Made by a program: the position numbers and the translations under genes | The notes under the pieces: generated by a model | What the model was told of the DNA's origin: nothing | What the model saw: the letters and a program-made list of their open reading frames with translations, nothing else | Database searches by the model: none | In this document: positions 1 through 12,180 of the stretch, in pieces | How positions within the stretch are numbered: the first letter of the stretch is position 1 | Layout of the letters: the number at the start of each line of letters is the position of its first letter | Assembly: GCF_026151205.1 (NCBI RefSeq) | Contig: NW_026971781.1 | Coordinates: 1 to 64,000, forward strand | From: Bolinopsis microptera | Taxonomy: Eukaryota; Ctenophora; Tentaculata; Lobata; Bolinopsidae | Length of the DNA stretch: 64,000 nucleotides | Reading direction: 5' to 3'

Positions 1-2523
1 CCTTTTCGCCCATTTTTCGGGCCCATTTTCCCCCTGAAGGCCCCAAATAACTGGTAACTATTCCAATCAAAAAGGGGGGCCAACCAAACCCATTGGAGAC
101 GTTTTTTGGCGAAAAAAGGAGTCTCCAAAAATTTTTCCCGGATTCCAAAAAGTCTCCAATTTTTTTTCAAAATCTTTTTAAGTCCTTTTTTAATCTTGGA
201 ACCCCGGGTTTTTGCAACGGTCACACTTTTACTACCTTGCAACTCACCCACACCAAATTTTGGGCTGTCCCAGCCAAATAAACCGAAAATCGGCATGAAA
301 TCTCAAATTGAAAACCCCAAAATGCCCCTTTTCGGGGCCCATTTCCCCCCCGAAAGGGCCCCAAAAAACTGGTAAAGTCTTCCAGACAACCAGGGTGCCA
401 ACCAAACCATGGGGACGTTTTAGGGGAATATGGGTGTCTCCAAAAAATTCCCATGGGTTCCAAAAAAAGTCTCCCAATTTTTACAAAATCTTTTCAAGTC
501 TTTTTTAAAATTGGGAACCCGGGTTTCTCAACGGATCACACTTTTACCCCTTGCAACTCACCCAACCAATTTGGGCTTCCCCCCAACTAAACCCCCAAAT
601 CTGGCTTTGAAATCTCAAAAATTTAAAACAAAACCAAAATGCCCCCTTTTTGGCCCATTTTCGGCCCATTTTTTCCCCCCCGAGGCCCCAAATAATGGAA
701 AAATACTTTCCCGATCAAACCAGGGGGCCAACCCAAAACCCTTGGAGACGTTTTAGGGCGAAATATGGATGCTCCAAAAAATTCCATGGATTTTTAAAAT
801 GTCTCCAATTTTTTTTTCAAAAAACTTTCAAGTCATTTTGAATCTTGGAACCCGGGTTTTGCAAAAGGATCACACTTTTACTACCCTTTCAAAACCCCAC
901 ACCAAATTTTGGGGCTGCCCCGCCAACTAAAAACCGAAAAAACTGGCTTTTTAACTCAAATTTGAAAAACCCCCAAAAAGCCCCCTTTTTGGGCCCCTTT
1001 TTTTGGGCCCTTTCCCCCCTGAAGCCCCAAATAACGGTACGTACTTCCCGATCAACCAGGGGCCAACCAAAATCATTGGGGACGTTTTTGGGGGAATTGG
1101 TGTCTCCAAAAAAATTTCCCCTGGATTCCAAAATGCCCCAATTTTTTTACAAAATCTTTCAAGCAAATTTTTAATCTTGGGGGAAACCCCCATTTCGCAA
1201 CGGATCACATTGTACTACCTCTTGCAACTCACCCCACCAATTGGGGAGTCCCAGCCAACTAAAGCCGAAAATCGGCTTTGAAACTCAAATTTGAAACACC
1301 CGAAAATGCCCCTTTTCGCCCATTTTTCCCCCCCCCCTGAAGGCCCCAAATAACTGGAACGTACTTCCGATCCCCGGGGGCCAACCCAAAAATCTTTGGG
1401 GACGTTTTAGGGCGAAAAATGGGTGTCCCAAAAAATTCCCCTGGATTCCAAAATGTCTCCAAATTTTTACAAAATCTTTTCAGTCATTTTGAATTTGGGA
1501 ACCCGGGGTTTCTGCAAGGATCCACTTGTACTACCTCGCAACTCACCCAACCCAAATTGGGGTGTCCCAGCCAAATAAAGCCCAAAATCGGGTTTGAAAT
1601 CTCAAATTTGAAAAACCCCCAAAAAGCCCCTTTTCGGCCCCTTTTTCCCCCCCTAAGGCCCCCAAAAAAACTGGGAAGTACTTCCAGATCACCAGGGTGC
1701 CAACCAAACCATTTAGACGTTTTTGGGGGAATATGGGTGTCTCCCAAAAATTTCCCCTGGATTTCCCAAAAAGCCCAATTTTTTTCAAAAAATTTCAAGT
1801 CATTTTGAACTTGGGAACCCGGGTTTCTGCAACGGGCCAATTGTACACCCCTTAGCAACTCCCCCACACCAAATTTGGGGAGTCCCACCCAAATAAAACC
1901 CAAATCTGGCTTGAAACCAAATTTTAAAAAACCCGAAAATGCCCCTTTTGGGGCCCCTTTTTCGGGCCCCTTTCCCCCCGAAGGCCCCAAATAAATGGTA
2001 ACGTACTTCCAGATCAACCAGGGGGCCACCAAACTCTTTTGGGGACGTTTTAGGGGGAAAAAAATGGATGTCCCAAAAAAAACCCATGGATTCCAAAAAA
2101 TCTCCCTTTTTTTTCAAACTTTCAAGTATTTTGAATCTTGGGGAAACCCGATTTCGCAACGGATCCCCCACTTGTACTACCTCTTGCAACTCACCCACAC
2201 CAATTTGGGGGTCCCAGCCAAAATAAAGCCGAAAATTGGCTTTTAAAAACTCAAATTTGAAAAAACCCAAAAAGGCCCCCCCCTTTTTTGGGGCCCTTTC
2301 CCCCCCGAAGGCCCCAAATAATGGAAAAGTACTTTAGATCAACCAGGTCCAACCCAAAATCATTGGGGACGTTTTAGGGCGAAATATGGGTCTCCAAAAA
2401 ATTTTTAAAGGATTCCCAAAAAGTCTCCAAATTTTTTTCAAATTTTTCAAATCATTTGAATCTTGGGGAAACCCCGGGTTTTTGCAACGGGTCAACTTGT
2501 ACTACCTCTTGCAACTCACCCAA

Positions 2524-2588
<65 letters not shown>

Positions 2589-4250
2589 CCTTTCTTTGCA
2601 CTCACCCACCCATTTGGGCTGTCCAGCAACTAAAGCCGAAAATCTGGCTTTGAAATCTCAAATTTGAAAACACCCGAAAAGGCCCCTTTTCGGCCCATTT
2701 TTCAGCCCATTTTCCCCCACGGAGGCCCCAAATAACTGGTAACGTACTTCCAGATCAACCAGGGTGCCAACCAAACTCATTGGAGACGTTTTAGGGCGAA
2801 ATATGGATGTCTCCAAAAAATTCCCATGGATTCCAAAATGTCTCCAATTTTTTACAAAATCTTTTCAAGTCATTTTGAATCTTGGGAACCCGGATTTCTG
2901 CAACGGATCACACTTGTACTACCGTATGCCAACTCACCCACACCAATTTGGGCATGTCCAGCCAACTAAAGCCGAAAATCTGGCTTTGAAATCTCAATTT
3001 GAAAACACTCCGAAAATGCCCCTTTTTCGGCCCATTTTTCGGCCCATTTTCCCCCCTGAAGGCCCCAAATAACTGTATCGTACTTCCAGATCAACCAGTG
3101 GTGCCAACCAAACTCATCTGGAGACGTTTTTTGGGCGAATATGGATGTCTCCAAAAAATTCCCATGGATTCCAAAATGTCTCCAAATTTTTTTCAAAATC
3201 TTTTCAAGTCATTTTGAATCTTTGGGAAACCCCGGGTTTCTGCAACGGATCACACTTGTACTACCTCTGCAACCACCCACACCAATTTGGGCTGCCCAGC
3301 AAATAAAGCCGAAAATCGGCTTTTAAATCTCAAAATTTTAAAAACACCCCAAAATGCCCCTTTTCGGCCCATTTTTTTGCCCCTTTTTCCCCCTGAAGGG
3401 CCCCAAAAACTGGTAAAGTACTTCAACAAACCCGGGTGCCAACCAAATCATTGGGAAAGTTTTAGGGCGAAATATGGATGTTCCAAAAAATTCCCCGGAT
3501 TCCAAAATCTCCAATTTTTTTCAAAATCTTTTCAAGTCATTTTGAAAATTGGGAACCCCGGATTTTGCAACGGATCACATTGACTACCTCTTGCAACCAC
3601 CCACACCAATTTGGGGGGTCCCAGCCCAAATAAAGCCGAAAATCTGGGTTTGAAATCTCAAAATTGAAAAACCCCAAAATGCCCCTTTTTCGGGCCCATT
3701 TTTTCGGCCCCTTTTTTTCCCCCCGAAGGCCCCCAAATAACGGAACGTACTTTCCGAAACAACCCGGGTGCCAAACCAAACTATTGGACGTTTTAGGGGC
3801 GAAAATGGATTCTCCAAAAAAATTCCCAGGTTCCAAAATGTCCCAATTTTTTACAAAACTTTCAAAATCTTTTGAACTTGGGGGCCCCCTTTCTGCAAGG
3901 GCCATTGTCTCCCCTTTCAACTCACCCCACACCCAATTTGGGCTGTCCCACCAACTAAAGCCCAAAACGGCTTTGAAATCTCAAATTTGAAAACACCCGA
4001 AAAAGCCCCTTTTTGGCCCCTTTTTCGGCCCATTTCCCCCCCCAAGGGGCCCCCAAAAAACGGTAACGTACTTTCCCGCAACCAGGGGCCCAAACCAAAC
4101 TCATTTTAGACGTTTTAGGCGAAAAATGGTGGGGCCCAAAAATTCCATGGGTTCCAAAAAAGTCTCCCCAATTTTTTTCAAAATCTTTAAGTCATTTTTA
4201 ATCGGGACCCGGGGTTTCTCAACGGATCACACTTGTACTACCCCTTTTTC
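1..4250. repeat. Noisy 337-bp satellite monomers, homopolymer-expanded block
   Basis: About thirteen head-to-tail copies of the 337-bp monomer. The landmark GCCAACC (or a close variant) falls near 79, 391, 727, 1060, 1379, 1697, 2027, 2350, 2766, 3104, 3437, 3768 and 4090. Most intervals are 312-338 bp; the exception is 416 bp, which holds the T run at 2527-2588. The monomer order (GGAGACGTTTTAGGG, then CCATGG, then GCAACGGATCACAC, then AAAGCC) is kept throughout. Differences are mostly extra or missing bases inside runs of C, G, A or T, for example long C runs where the canonical monomer has CCCCCC, and GGGG where it has GGG. 2640-3200 is markedly cleaner than its surroundings. No gene is seen. 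Confidence 0.93.
2527..2588. repeat. 62-bp poly(T) tract inside a monomer
   Basis: An uninterrupted run of 62 T. It starts at the monomer position where the canonical sequence has CCAATTTGGG. After the run the sequence steps back about 25 bp and repeats the preceding monomer segment (a CCTCTTGCAACTCACCCA-like stretch), so this segment flanks the run as an imperfect direct repeat. It could be a poly(A)-type insertion read on the opposite strand, polymerase or basecaller slippage, or an assembly join. No element body is present. Confidence 0.95.
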
Positions 4251-6499
4251 AACTCACCCACACCAAATTTTTTCTGTCCCACCAAAAAAGCCCCAACAAA
4301 TTTGAAAACACCCGAAAATGCCCCTTTTCGGCCCATTTTCGGCCCATTTTCCCCCCGAAGGCCCAAATAATGGTAACACTTCCAGACACCAGGGTGCCAA
4401 CCAAACTCATTGGAGACTTTAGGCGAAAAGTTCCCAAAAAATCCCATGGATTCCAAAATTCTCCAATTTTTACAAAATCTTTCATCATTTTGAATCTGGG
4501 AACCCGGATTTCTGCACGGATCCACTTGTACACCCATGCAACCACCCACACCAATTGGGCTGTCCCACAACAAAGCCGAAAATCGGCTTTGAAATCTCAA
4601 TTTGAAAAACACCAAAATCCCCTTTTGGCCCTTTTCGCCCATTTCCCCTGAAGCCCCAAAAACTGGAACGTACTTCCGACACCAGTCAACCAAACTCATT
4701 GGAGACGTTTTAGGGCGAAATAGGATGCTCCAAAAAATCCCGATCCAAAATGCTCCAATTTTACAAATCTTTAATCATTTAATCTGGGAACCCGATTTCT
4801 GCAACGATCACATTGACACCCTGCAACTCACCCCCACCAATTTGGCTGCCCAGCCAACTAAAGCCAAATCTGCTTTGAATCTCAATTGAAAAAACCGAAA
4901 TGCCCCTTTTCGGCCCATTTGGCCCATTTTCCCCCAAGCCCCAATAACTGGTAACGACTTCCAATCACAGGTGCCAACCAACCATTGGACGTTTTAGGCG
5001 AAATAGGATGTCTCAAAAATTCCATGGATCCAAAATGTCCCAATTTTACAAAATCTTTCAGTCATTTGATCTTGGAACCCGATTCTGCAACGGATCACAC
5101 TTGTACACCCTGCACTCCCCACACAAATTGGGCTGTCCCACCACAAAGCCGAAAATCTGCTTGAAATCTCAATTTGAAAACACCCGAAAATGCCCCTTTC
5201 GGCCCTTTTTCGCCCATTTCCCCCGAAGCCCAAAAATGTAACGTACTCAGACAACCAGGGGCCAACCAAACTCATTGAATTTTAGGGCGAATAATGTCTC
5301 CAAAAAAATTCCAGGATCCAAAATGTCTCCAATTTTTACAAACTTTCAAGTCATTTTGAATCTGGAACCCATTTCTGCAACGGATCACACTGTATCCTCT
5401 TCACCACCCCACCATTTGGCTGTCCCACCAACTAAAGCCGAAATCGCTGAAATCTCAATTTGAAACACCCAAATGCCCTTTCGGCCCTTTTCGGCCCATT
5501 TCCCCCCGAAGCCCAAATAACGGTAACGACTCCGACAACCAGGGTGCCACCAAACTCATGGAGACGTTTTAGGCGAAATGGAGTCCCAAAAATCCATGGA
5601 TTCCAAAATGTCTCCAATTTTACAAATCTTTCAAGTCATTTGAATCTGGAACCCGATTCGCAACGGGTACACTTGTAACCTCTTGCAACTCACCCACACC
5701 ATTGGGCTTCCCAGCCACTAAACCGAAATCTGCTTTGAAATCTCAAATTGAAAACACCCAAATGCCCCTTTCGGCCTTTTTCGGCCCTTCCCCCGAAGCC
5801 CAATACGAACGTACTTCAATCAACCGGTGCAACCAAACTCATTGGAGACTTTTGGCGAAATATGATGCTCCAAAAATTCCAGATCCAAAATGTCCCAATT
5901 TTTACAAAATTTAAGTCATTTTGAATCTGGAACCCGATTCTGCAACGGATCAAATGTACTACCTTGCACTCACCCACACAATTTGGCGTCCCAGCCAACT
6001 AAAGCCGAAAATCTGCTTTGAAACTCAAATTGAAACACCCGAAATGCCCCTTTCGCCCATTTTTCGCCATTTCCCCCTGAAGGCCCAATAACTGGTAACT
6101 ACTCCAATCAACCAGGTGCAACCAAACATGGAGACGTTTAGGGCGAATATATGCTCCAAAAATTCCATGATCCAAATGTCTCCATTTTTTACAAAACTTT
6201 CAAGTCATTTGAATCTTGGACCCGGATTCGCAACGGATCACATTTTACTATCTGCACTCACCCACACCAATTGGCTGTCCCAGCCAACTAAACCGAAAAT
6301 CGGCTTGAATCCAAATTTGAAACACCCGAAAATGCCCTTTTCGCCCATTTTTCGCCCTTTCCCCCTAAGGCCCCAAATAACTGTAGACTCCAGATCAACC
6401 AGGGCCACAACTCATTGAGACGTTTAGGGCGAATAGTGTCTCCAAAAATTCCCAGGATTCAAAATTCTCCAATTTTACAAAATCTTTCAATCATTTGAA
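4251..6499. repeat. Compressed satellite monomers, about 287-bp spacing
   Basis: Seven to eight monomers whose landmark positions (about 4396, 4687, 4973, 5261, 5546, 5828, 6117, 6404) are 282-291 bp apart, mean 287. The whole monomer order is present in each. The roughly 50 bp are lost as scattered single bases, mostly one base from a run or a dinucleotide, not as one deletion. For example ACTCATTGG and GATCACAC lose different letters in different copies. No gene is seen. Confidence 0.9.
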
Positions 6500-9400
6500 T
6501 CTTGGGAACCCGGATTTCTGCAACGGATCACACTTGTACTACCTTATGCAACTCACCCACACCAATTTGGGCATGTCCCAGCCAACTAAAGCCGAAAATC
6601 TGGCTTTGAAATCTCAAATTTGAAAACACCCGAAAATGCCCCTTTTCGGCCCATTTTTCGGCCCATTTTCCCCCCTGAAGGCCCCAAATAACTGGTAACG
6701 TACTTCCAGATCAACCAGGGTGCCAAACCAAACTCATTGGAGACGTTTTAGGGCGAAAATATGGATGTCTCCAAAAAATTCCCATGGATTCCAAATGTCT
6801 CCAATTTTTTACAAAATCTTTTCAAGTCATTTTGAATCTTGGGAACCCGGAATTTCTGCAACGGATCACACTTGTACTACCTCTATGCAAACTCACCCAC
6901 ACCAATTTGGGCATGTCCCAGCCAACTAAAGCCGAAAATCTGGCTTTGAAATCTCAAATTTGAAAACACCCGAAAATGCCCCTTTTCGGCCCATTTTTCG
7001 GCCCATTTTCCCCCCTGAAGGCCCCAAATAACTGGGTAACGTACTTCCCAGATCAACCAGGGTGCCAACCAAACTCATTGGAGACGTTTTTAGGGCGAAA
7101 TATGGATGTCTCCAAAAAATTCCCATGGATTCCAAAATGTCTCCCAATTTTTTACAAAATCTTTTCAAGTCATTTTGAATCTTGGGAACCCGGATTTCTG
7201 CAACGGATCACACTTGTACTACCTCTATGCAACTCACCCACACCAATTTGGGCATGTCCCAGCCAACTAAAGCCGAAAATCTGGCTTTGAAATCTCAAAT
7301 TTGAAAACACCCGAAAATGCCCCTTTTCGGCCCATTTTTTCGGCCCATTTTTCCCCCCTGAAGGCCCCAAATAACTGGTAACGTACTTCCAGATCAACCA
7401 GGGTGCCAACCAAAACTCATTGGAGACGTTTTAGGGCGAAATATGGATGTCTCCAAAAAATTCCCATGGATTCCAAAATGTCTCCAATTTTTTACACAAA
7501 TCTTTCTCAAGTCATTTTGAATCTTGGGAACCCGGATTTCTGCAACGGATCACACTTGTACTACCTCTATGCAACTCGCCCAGGCCCACACCAATTTGGG
7601 CATGTCCCAGCCAACTAAAGCCGAAAATCTGGCTTTGAAATCTCAAATTTGAAAACACCCGAAAATGCCCCTTTTCGGCCCATTTTTCGGCCCATTTTCC
7701 CCCCTGAAGGCCCCAAATAACTGGTAACGTACTTCCAGATCAACCAGGGTGCCAACCAAAACTCATTGGAGACGTTTTAGGGCGAAATATGGATGTCTCC
7801 AAAAAATTCCCATGGATTCCAAAATGTCTCCAATTTTTACAAAATCTTTTCAAGTCATTTTGAATCTTGGGAACCGGATTTCTGCAACGGATCACACTTG
7901 TACTACCTCTATGCAACTCACCCACACCAATTTGGGCATGTCCCAGCCAACTAAAGCCGAAAATCTGGCTTTGAAATCTCAAATTTGAAAACACCCGAAA
8001 ATGCCCCTTTTCGGCCCATTTTTCGGCCCATTTTCCCCCCTGAAGGCCCCAAATAACTGGTAACGTACTTCCAGATCAACCAGGGTGCCAACCAAACTCA
8101 TTGGAGACGTTTTAGGGCGAAATATGGATGTCTCCAAAAAATTCCCATGGATTCCAAAATGTCTCCAATTTTTTACAAAATCTTTTCAAGTCATTTTGAA
8201 TCTTGGGAACCCGGATTTCTGCAACGGATCACACTTGTACTACCTCTATGCAACTCACCCACACCAATTTGGGCATGTCCCAGCCAACTAAAGCCGAAAA
8301 TCTGGCTTTGAAATCTCAAATTTGAAAACACCCGAAAAATGCCCTTTTCGGCCCATTTTTCGGCCCATTTTCCTTCCTGAAGGCCCCAAATAACTGGTAA
8401 CGTACTTCCAGATCAACCAGGGTGCCAACCAAACTCATTGGAGACGTTTTAGGGCGAAATATGGATGTCTCCAAAAATTCCCATGGATTCCAAAATGTCT
8501 CCAATTTTTTACAAAATCTTTTCAAGTCATTTTGAATCTTGGGAACCGGATTTCTGCAACGGATCCACACTTGTACTACCTCTATGCAACTCACCCACAC
8601 CAATTTGGGCATGTCCCAGCCAACTAAAGCCGAAAATCTGGCTTTGAAATCTCAAATTTGAAAACACCCGAAAATGCCCCTTTTCGGCCCATTTTTCGGC
8701 CCATTTTCCCCCCTGAAGGCCCCAAATAACTGGTAACGTACTTCCAGATCAACCAGGGTGCCAACCAAACTCATTGGAGACGTTTTAGGGCGAAATATGG
8801 ATGTCTCCAAAAAATTCCCATGGATTCCAAAATGTCTCCAATTTTTTACAAAATCTTTTCAAGTCATTTTGAATCTTGGGAACCCGGATTTCTGCAACGG
8901 ATCACACTTGTACTACCTCTATGCAACTCACCCACACCAATTTGGGCATGTCCCAGCCAACCTAAAGCGAAAATCTGGCTTTGAAATCTCAAATTTGAAA
9001 ACACCCGAAAATGCCCCTTTTCGGCCCATTTTTCGGCCCATTTTCCCCCCTGAAGGCCCCAAATAACTGGTAACGTACTTCCAGATCAACCAGGGTGCCA
9101 ACCAAACTCATTGGAGACGTTTTAGGGCGAAATATGGATGTCTCCAAAAAATTCCCATGGATTCCAAATGTCTCCAATTTTTTACAAAATCTTTTCAAGT
9201 CATTTTGAATCTTGGGAACCCGGATTTCTGCAACGGATCACACTTGTACTACCTCTATGCAACTCACCCACACCAATTTGGGCATGTCCCAGCCAACTAA
9301 AGCCGAAAATCTGGCTTTGAAATCTCAAATTTGAAAACACCCGAAAATGCCCCTTTTTCGGCCCATTTTTCGGCCCATTTTCCCCCCTGAAGGCCCCAAA

Positions 9401-10600
9401 TAACTGGTAACGTACTTCCAGATCAACCAGGGTGCCAACCAAACTCATTGGAGACGTTTTAGGGCGAAATATGGATGTCTCCAAAAAATTCCCATGGATT
9501 CCAAAATGTCTCCAATTTTTTACAAAATCTTTTCAAGTCATTTTGAATCTTGGGAACCCGGATTTCTGCAACGGATCACACTTGTACTACCTCTATGCAA
9601 CTCACCCACACCAATTTGGGCATGTCCCAGCCAACTAAAGCCGAAAATCTGGCTTTGAAATCTCAAATTTGAAAACACCCGAAAATGCCCTTTTCGGCCC
9701 ATTTTTCGGCCCATTTTCCCCCCTGAAGGCCCCAAATAACTGGTAACGTACTTCCAGATCAACCAGGGTGCCAACCAAACTCATTGGAGACGTTTTAGGG
9801 CGAAATATGGATGTCTCCAAAAAATTCCCATGGATTCCAAAATGTCTCCAATTTTTTACAAAATCTTTTCAAGTCATTTTGAATCTTGGGAACCCGGATT
9901 TCTGCAACGGATCACACTTGTACTACTCTATGCAACTCCACCCACACCAATTTGGGCATGTCCCAGCCAACTAAAGCCGAAAATCTGGCTTTGAAATCTC
10001 AAATTTGAAAACACCCGAAATGCCCCTTTTCGGCCCATTTTTCGGCCCCATTTTCCCCCCTGAAGGCCCCAAATAACTGGTAACGTACTTCCAGATCAAC
10101 CAGGGTGCCAACCAAACTCATTGGAGACGTTTTAGGGCGAAATATGGATGTCTCCAAAAAATTCCCATGGATTCCAAAATGTCTCCAATTTTTTACAAAA
10201 TCTTTTCAAGTCATTTTGAATCTTGGGAACCCGGATTTCTGCAACGGATCACACTTGTACTACCTCTATGCAACTCACCCACACCAATTTGGGCATGTCC
10301 AGCCAACTAAAGCCGAAATCTGGCTTTGAATCTCAAATTTGAAAACACCCGAAAATGCCCCTTTTCGGCCCATTTTTCGGCCCATTTTCCCCCCTGAAGG
10401 CCCAAATAACTGGTAAACGTACTTCCAGATCAACCCAGGGTGCCAACCAAACTCATTGGAGACGTTTTAGGGCGAATTATGGATGTCTCCAAAAAATTCC
10501 CATGGATTCCAAAATGTCTCCAATTTTTTACAAAATCTTTTCAAGTCATTTTGAATCTTGGGAACCCGGATTTCTGCAACGGATCACACTTGTTACTACC
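6500..10600. repeat. Near-consensus 337-bp monomers
   Basis: About twelve monomers very close to the canonical unit, with spacing about 335-341 bp. Most differences are single-base gains or losses in homopolymers, for example CCAAATG for CCAAAATG near 6792 and 9167. One clear exception is a 6-bp insertion near 7575-7590, where ACTCACCCACACC reads ACTCGCCCAGGCCCACACC. No gene is seen. Confidence 0.95.
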
Positions 10601-12180
10601 TCTATGCAACCCCCCCACCAATTTGGGCATGTCCCCGCAACTAAGCGAAAAAATTTGGGTTTTTAAAAATTTAAAATTTGAAAACCCGAAAATGCCCCTT
10701 TTCGGCCCCTTTTTCGGCCCATTTTCCCCCCCGAAAGGGGCCCCCAAAAACTGGTAACGTACTTCCAGATAACCGGGGCCAACCAAACTCATTGGAGACG
10801 TTTTGGGGCCCCAAAAATTGGGTGTCTCAAAAAATTCCTGGATTTCCCAAAAAAAACTCCAATTTTTTACAAATCTTTTCAATCATTTTGAATTTGGGGA
10901 AACCGGATTTCTGAACGGATCACATTGTACTACTTATTTCAACTCACCCACACCCCAAATTTTGGGGTGTCCCCGCCCAAATAAAGCCGAAAATCTGGCC
11001 CTTTTAAATCTCAATTTGAAAAAAACCGAAAATGCCCTTTTCGGCCCCTTTTTCGGCCCATTTTCCCCTGAAAGGCCCCAAAAAACGGGAACGTACTTCA
11101 GATCAACCAGGGGGCCAACCAAATCATTGGAGACGTTTTGGGCGAAATTGGATGTCCCAAAAATTCCCATGGGTTAAAATGTTCCCAATTTTTACAAAAA
11201 ACTTTTCAAATCATTTTAATCTTGGGAACCGGATTTTTGCAAAGGGGTAACTTTTACTACCTTTATGCAAATCACCCCCCCCAATTTGGGCTGTCCCCGC
11301 CAACTAAGCCGAAAATTGGCTTTGAAATCTAAATTTTAAAAACACCCGAAAACCCCTTTTGGGGCCCTTTTTTTGGCCCATTTTCCCCCTGAAAGGCCCC
11401 AAAAAAATGGAACGTACTTCCCGATCAACCAGGGTGCCAAACCCAAAATCTTTTGGGACGTTTTAGGGCGAAATAGGATGTCTCCAAAAAAATTCCCCGG
11501 ATTTTCCCAAAAAGTCTCCAAATTTTTTTCAAAACTTTTCAAGCATTTTGAATCTAACCCGGATTTCTGCAAAAGGATCACACTTGTACTACCTCTATGC
11601 AACTCACCCACACCAATTTGGGCATGTCCCAGCCAACTAAAGCCGAAAATCTGGCTTTGAAATCTCAAATTTGAAAACACCCAAAAAAGCCCTTTCGGAA
11701 TTTTTGGCCCATTTTCCCCCCTGAAGGCCCCAAAAAACAGTAAACTACTCCAGATAACCAGGGTGCCAACCAAACCATGGAAAACTTTTAGGCGAAATAT
11801 GGAATCTCCAAAAAAAATTTCCCCTGGATTCCAAAAAGTCTCCAATTTTTTCAAAATCTTTCAAGTCAAATTGAATCTGGAACCCGATTTCTGCAAGGAT
11901 CACAATTGTACTACCTATGCAACCACCCACACCAATTTGGGCTGTCCCAGCAACAAAGCGAAAATTGGCTTGAAAACCAAATTGAAAAACCAAAATTTGC
12001 CCATTTTCGGCCATTTCCCCCTGAAGGCCCAAATAATGGTAACGTAAATCCAGATCAACCAGGGTGCCAACCAAATCATTGGAACGTTTTAAAGGCAAAT
12101 ATGGATGTCTCCAAAAAAATTCCATGATTCCAAAATGTCCCAATTTTTACAAAATCTTTCAAGTCATTTGAATCTGGAAC
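10601..12180. repeat. Noisy monomers with one clean island
   Basis: Landmarks near 10778, 11114, 11436, 11765, 12065 and 12391 give intervals of 300-336 bp. The block begins abruptly near 10605, where a canonical monomer turns into expanded C and A runs in mid-unit. About 11576-11682 reads as canonical sequence (from GGATCACAC through TCAAATTTGA) before noise resumes at once. The last 400 bp drop towards the deletion-rich style of 4251-6499. No gene is seen. Confidence 0.9.

Noticed and set aside
1484..2032. 182-codon minus-strand frame, and similar ones at 11336-11854, 17897-18382 and 63399-63896 (+)
   Set aside because: Their translations are chains of the same monomer-derived words in shifting frames. 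Indels happen to remove stops. No start context, domain or conservation.
2527..2588. SINE/LINE insertion tail
   Set aside because: No element body, promoter boxes or coding remnants adjoin the T run; only satellite sequence lies on both sides.
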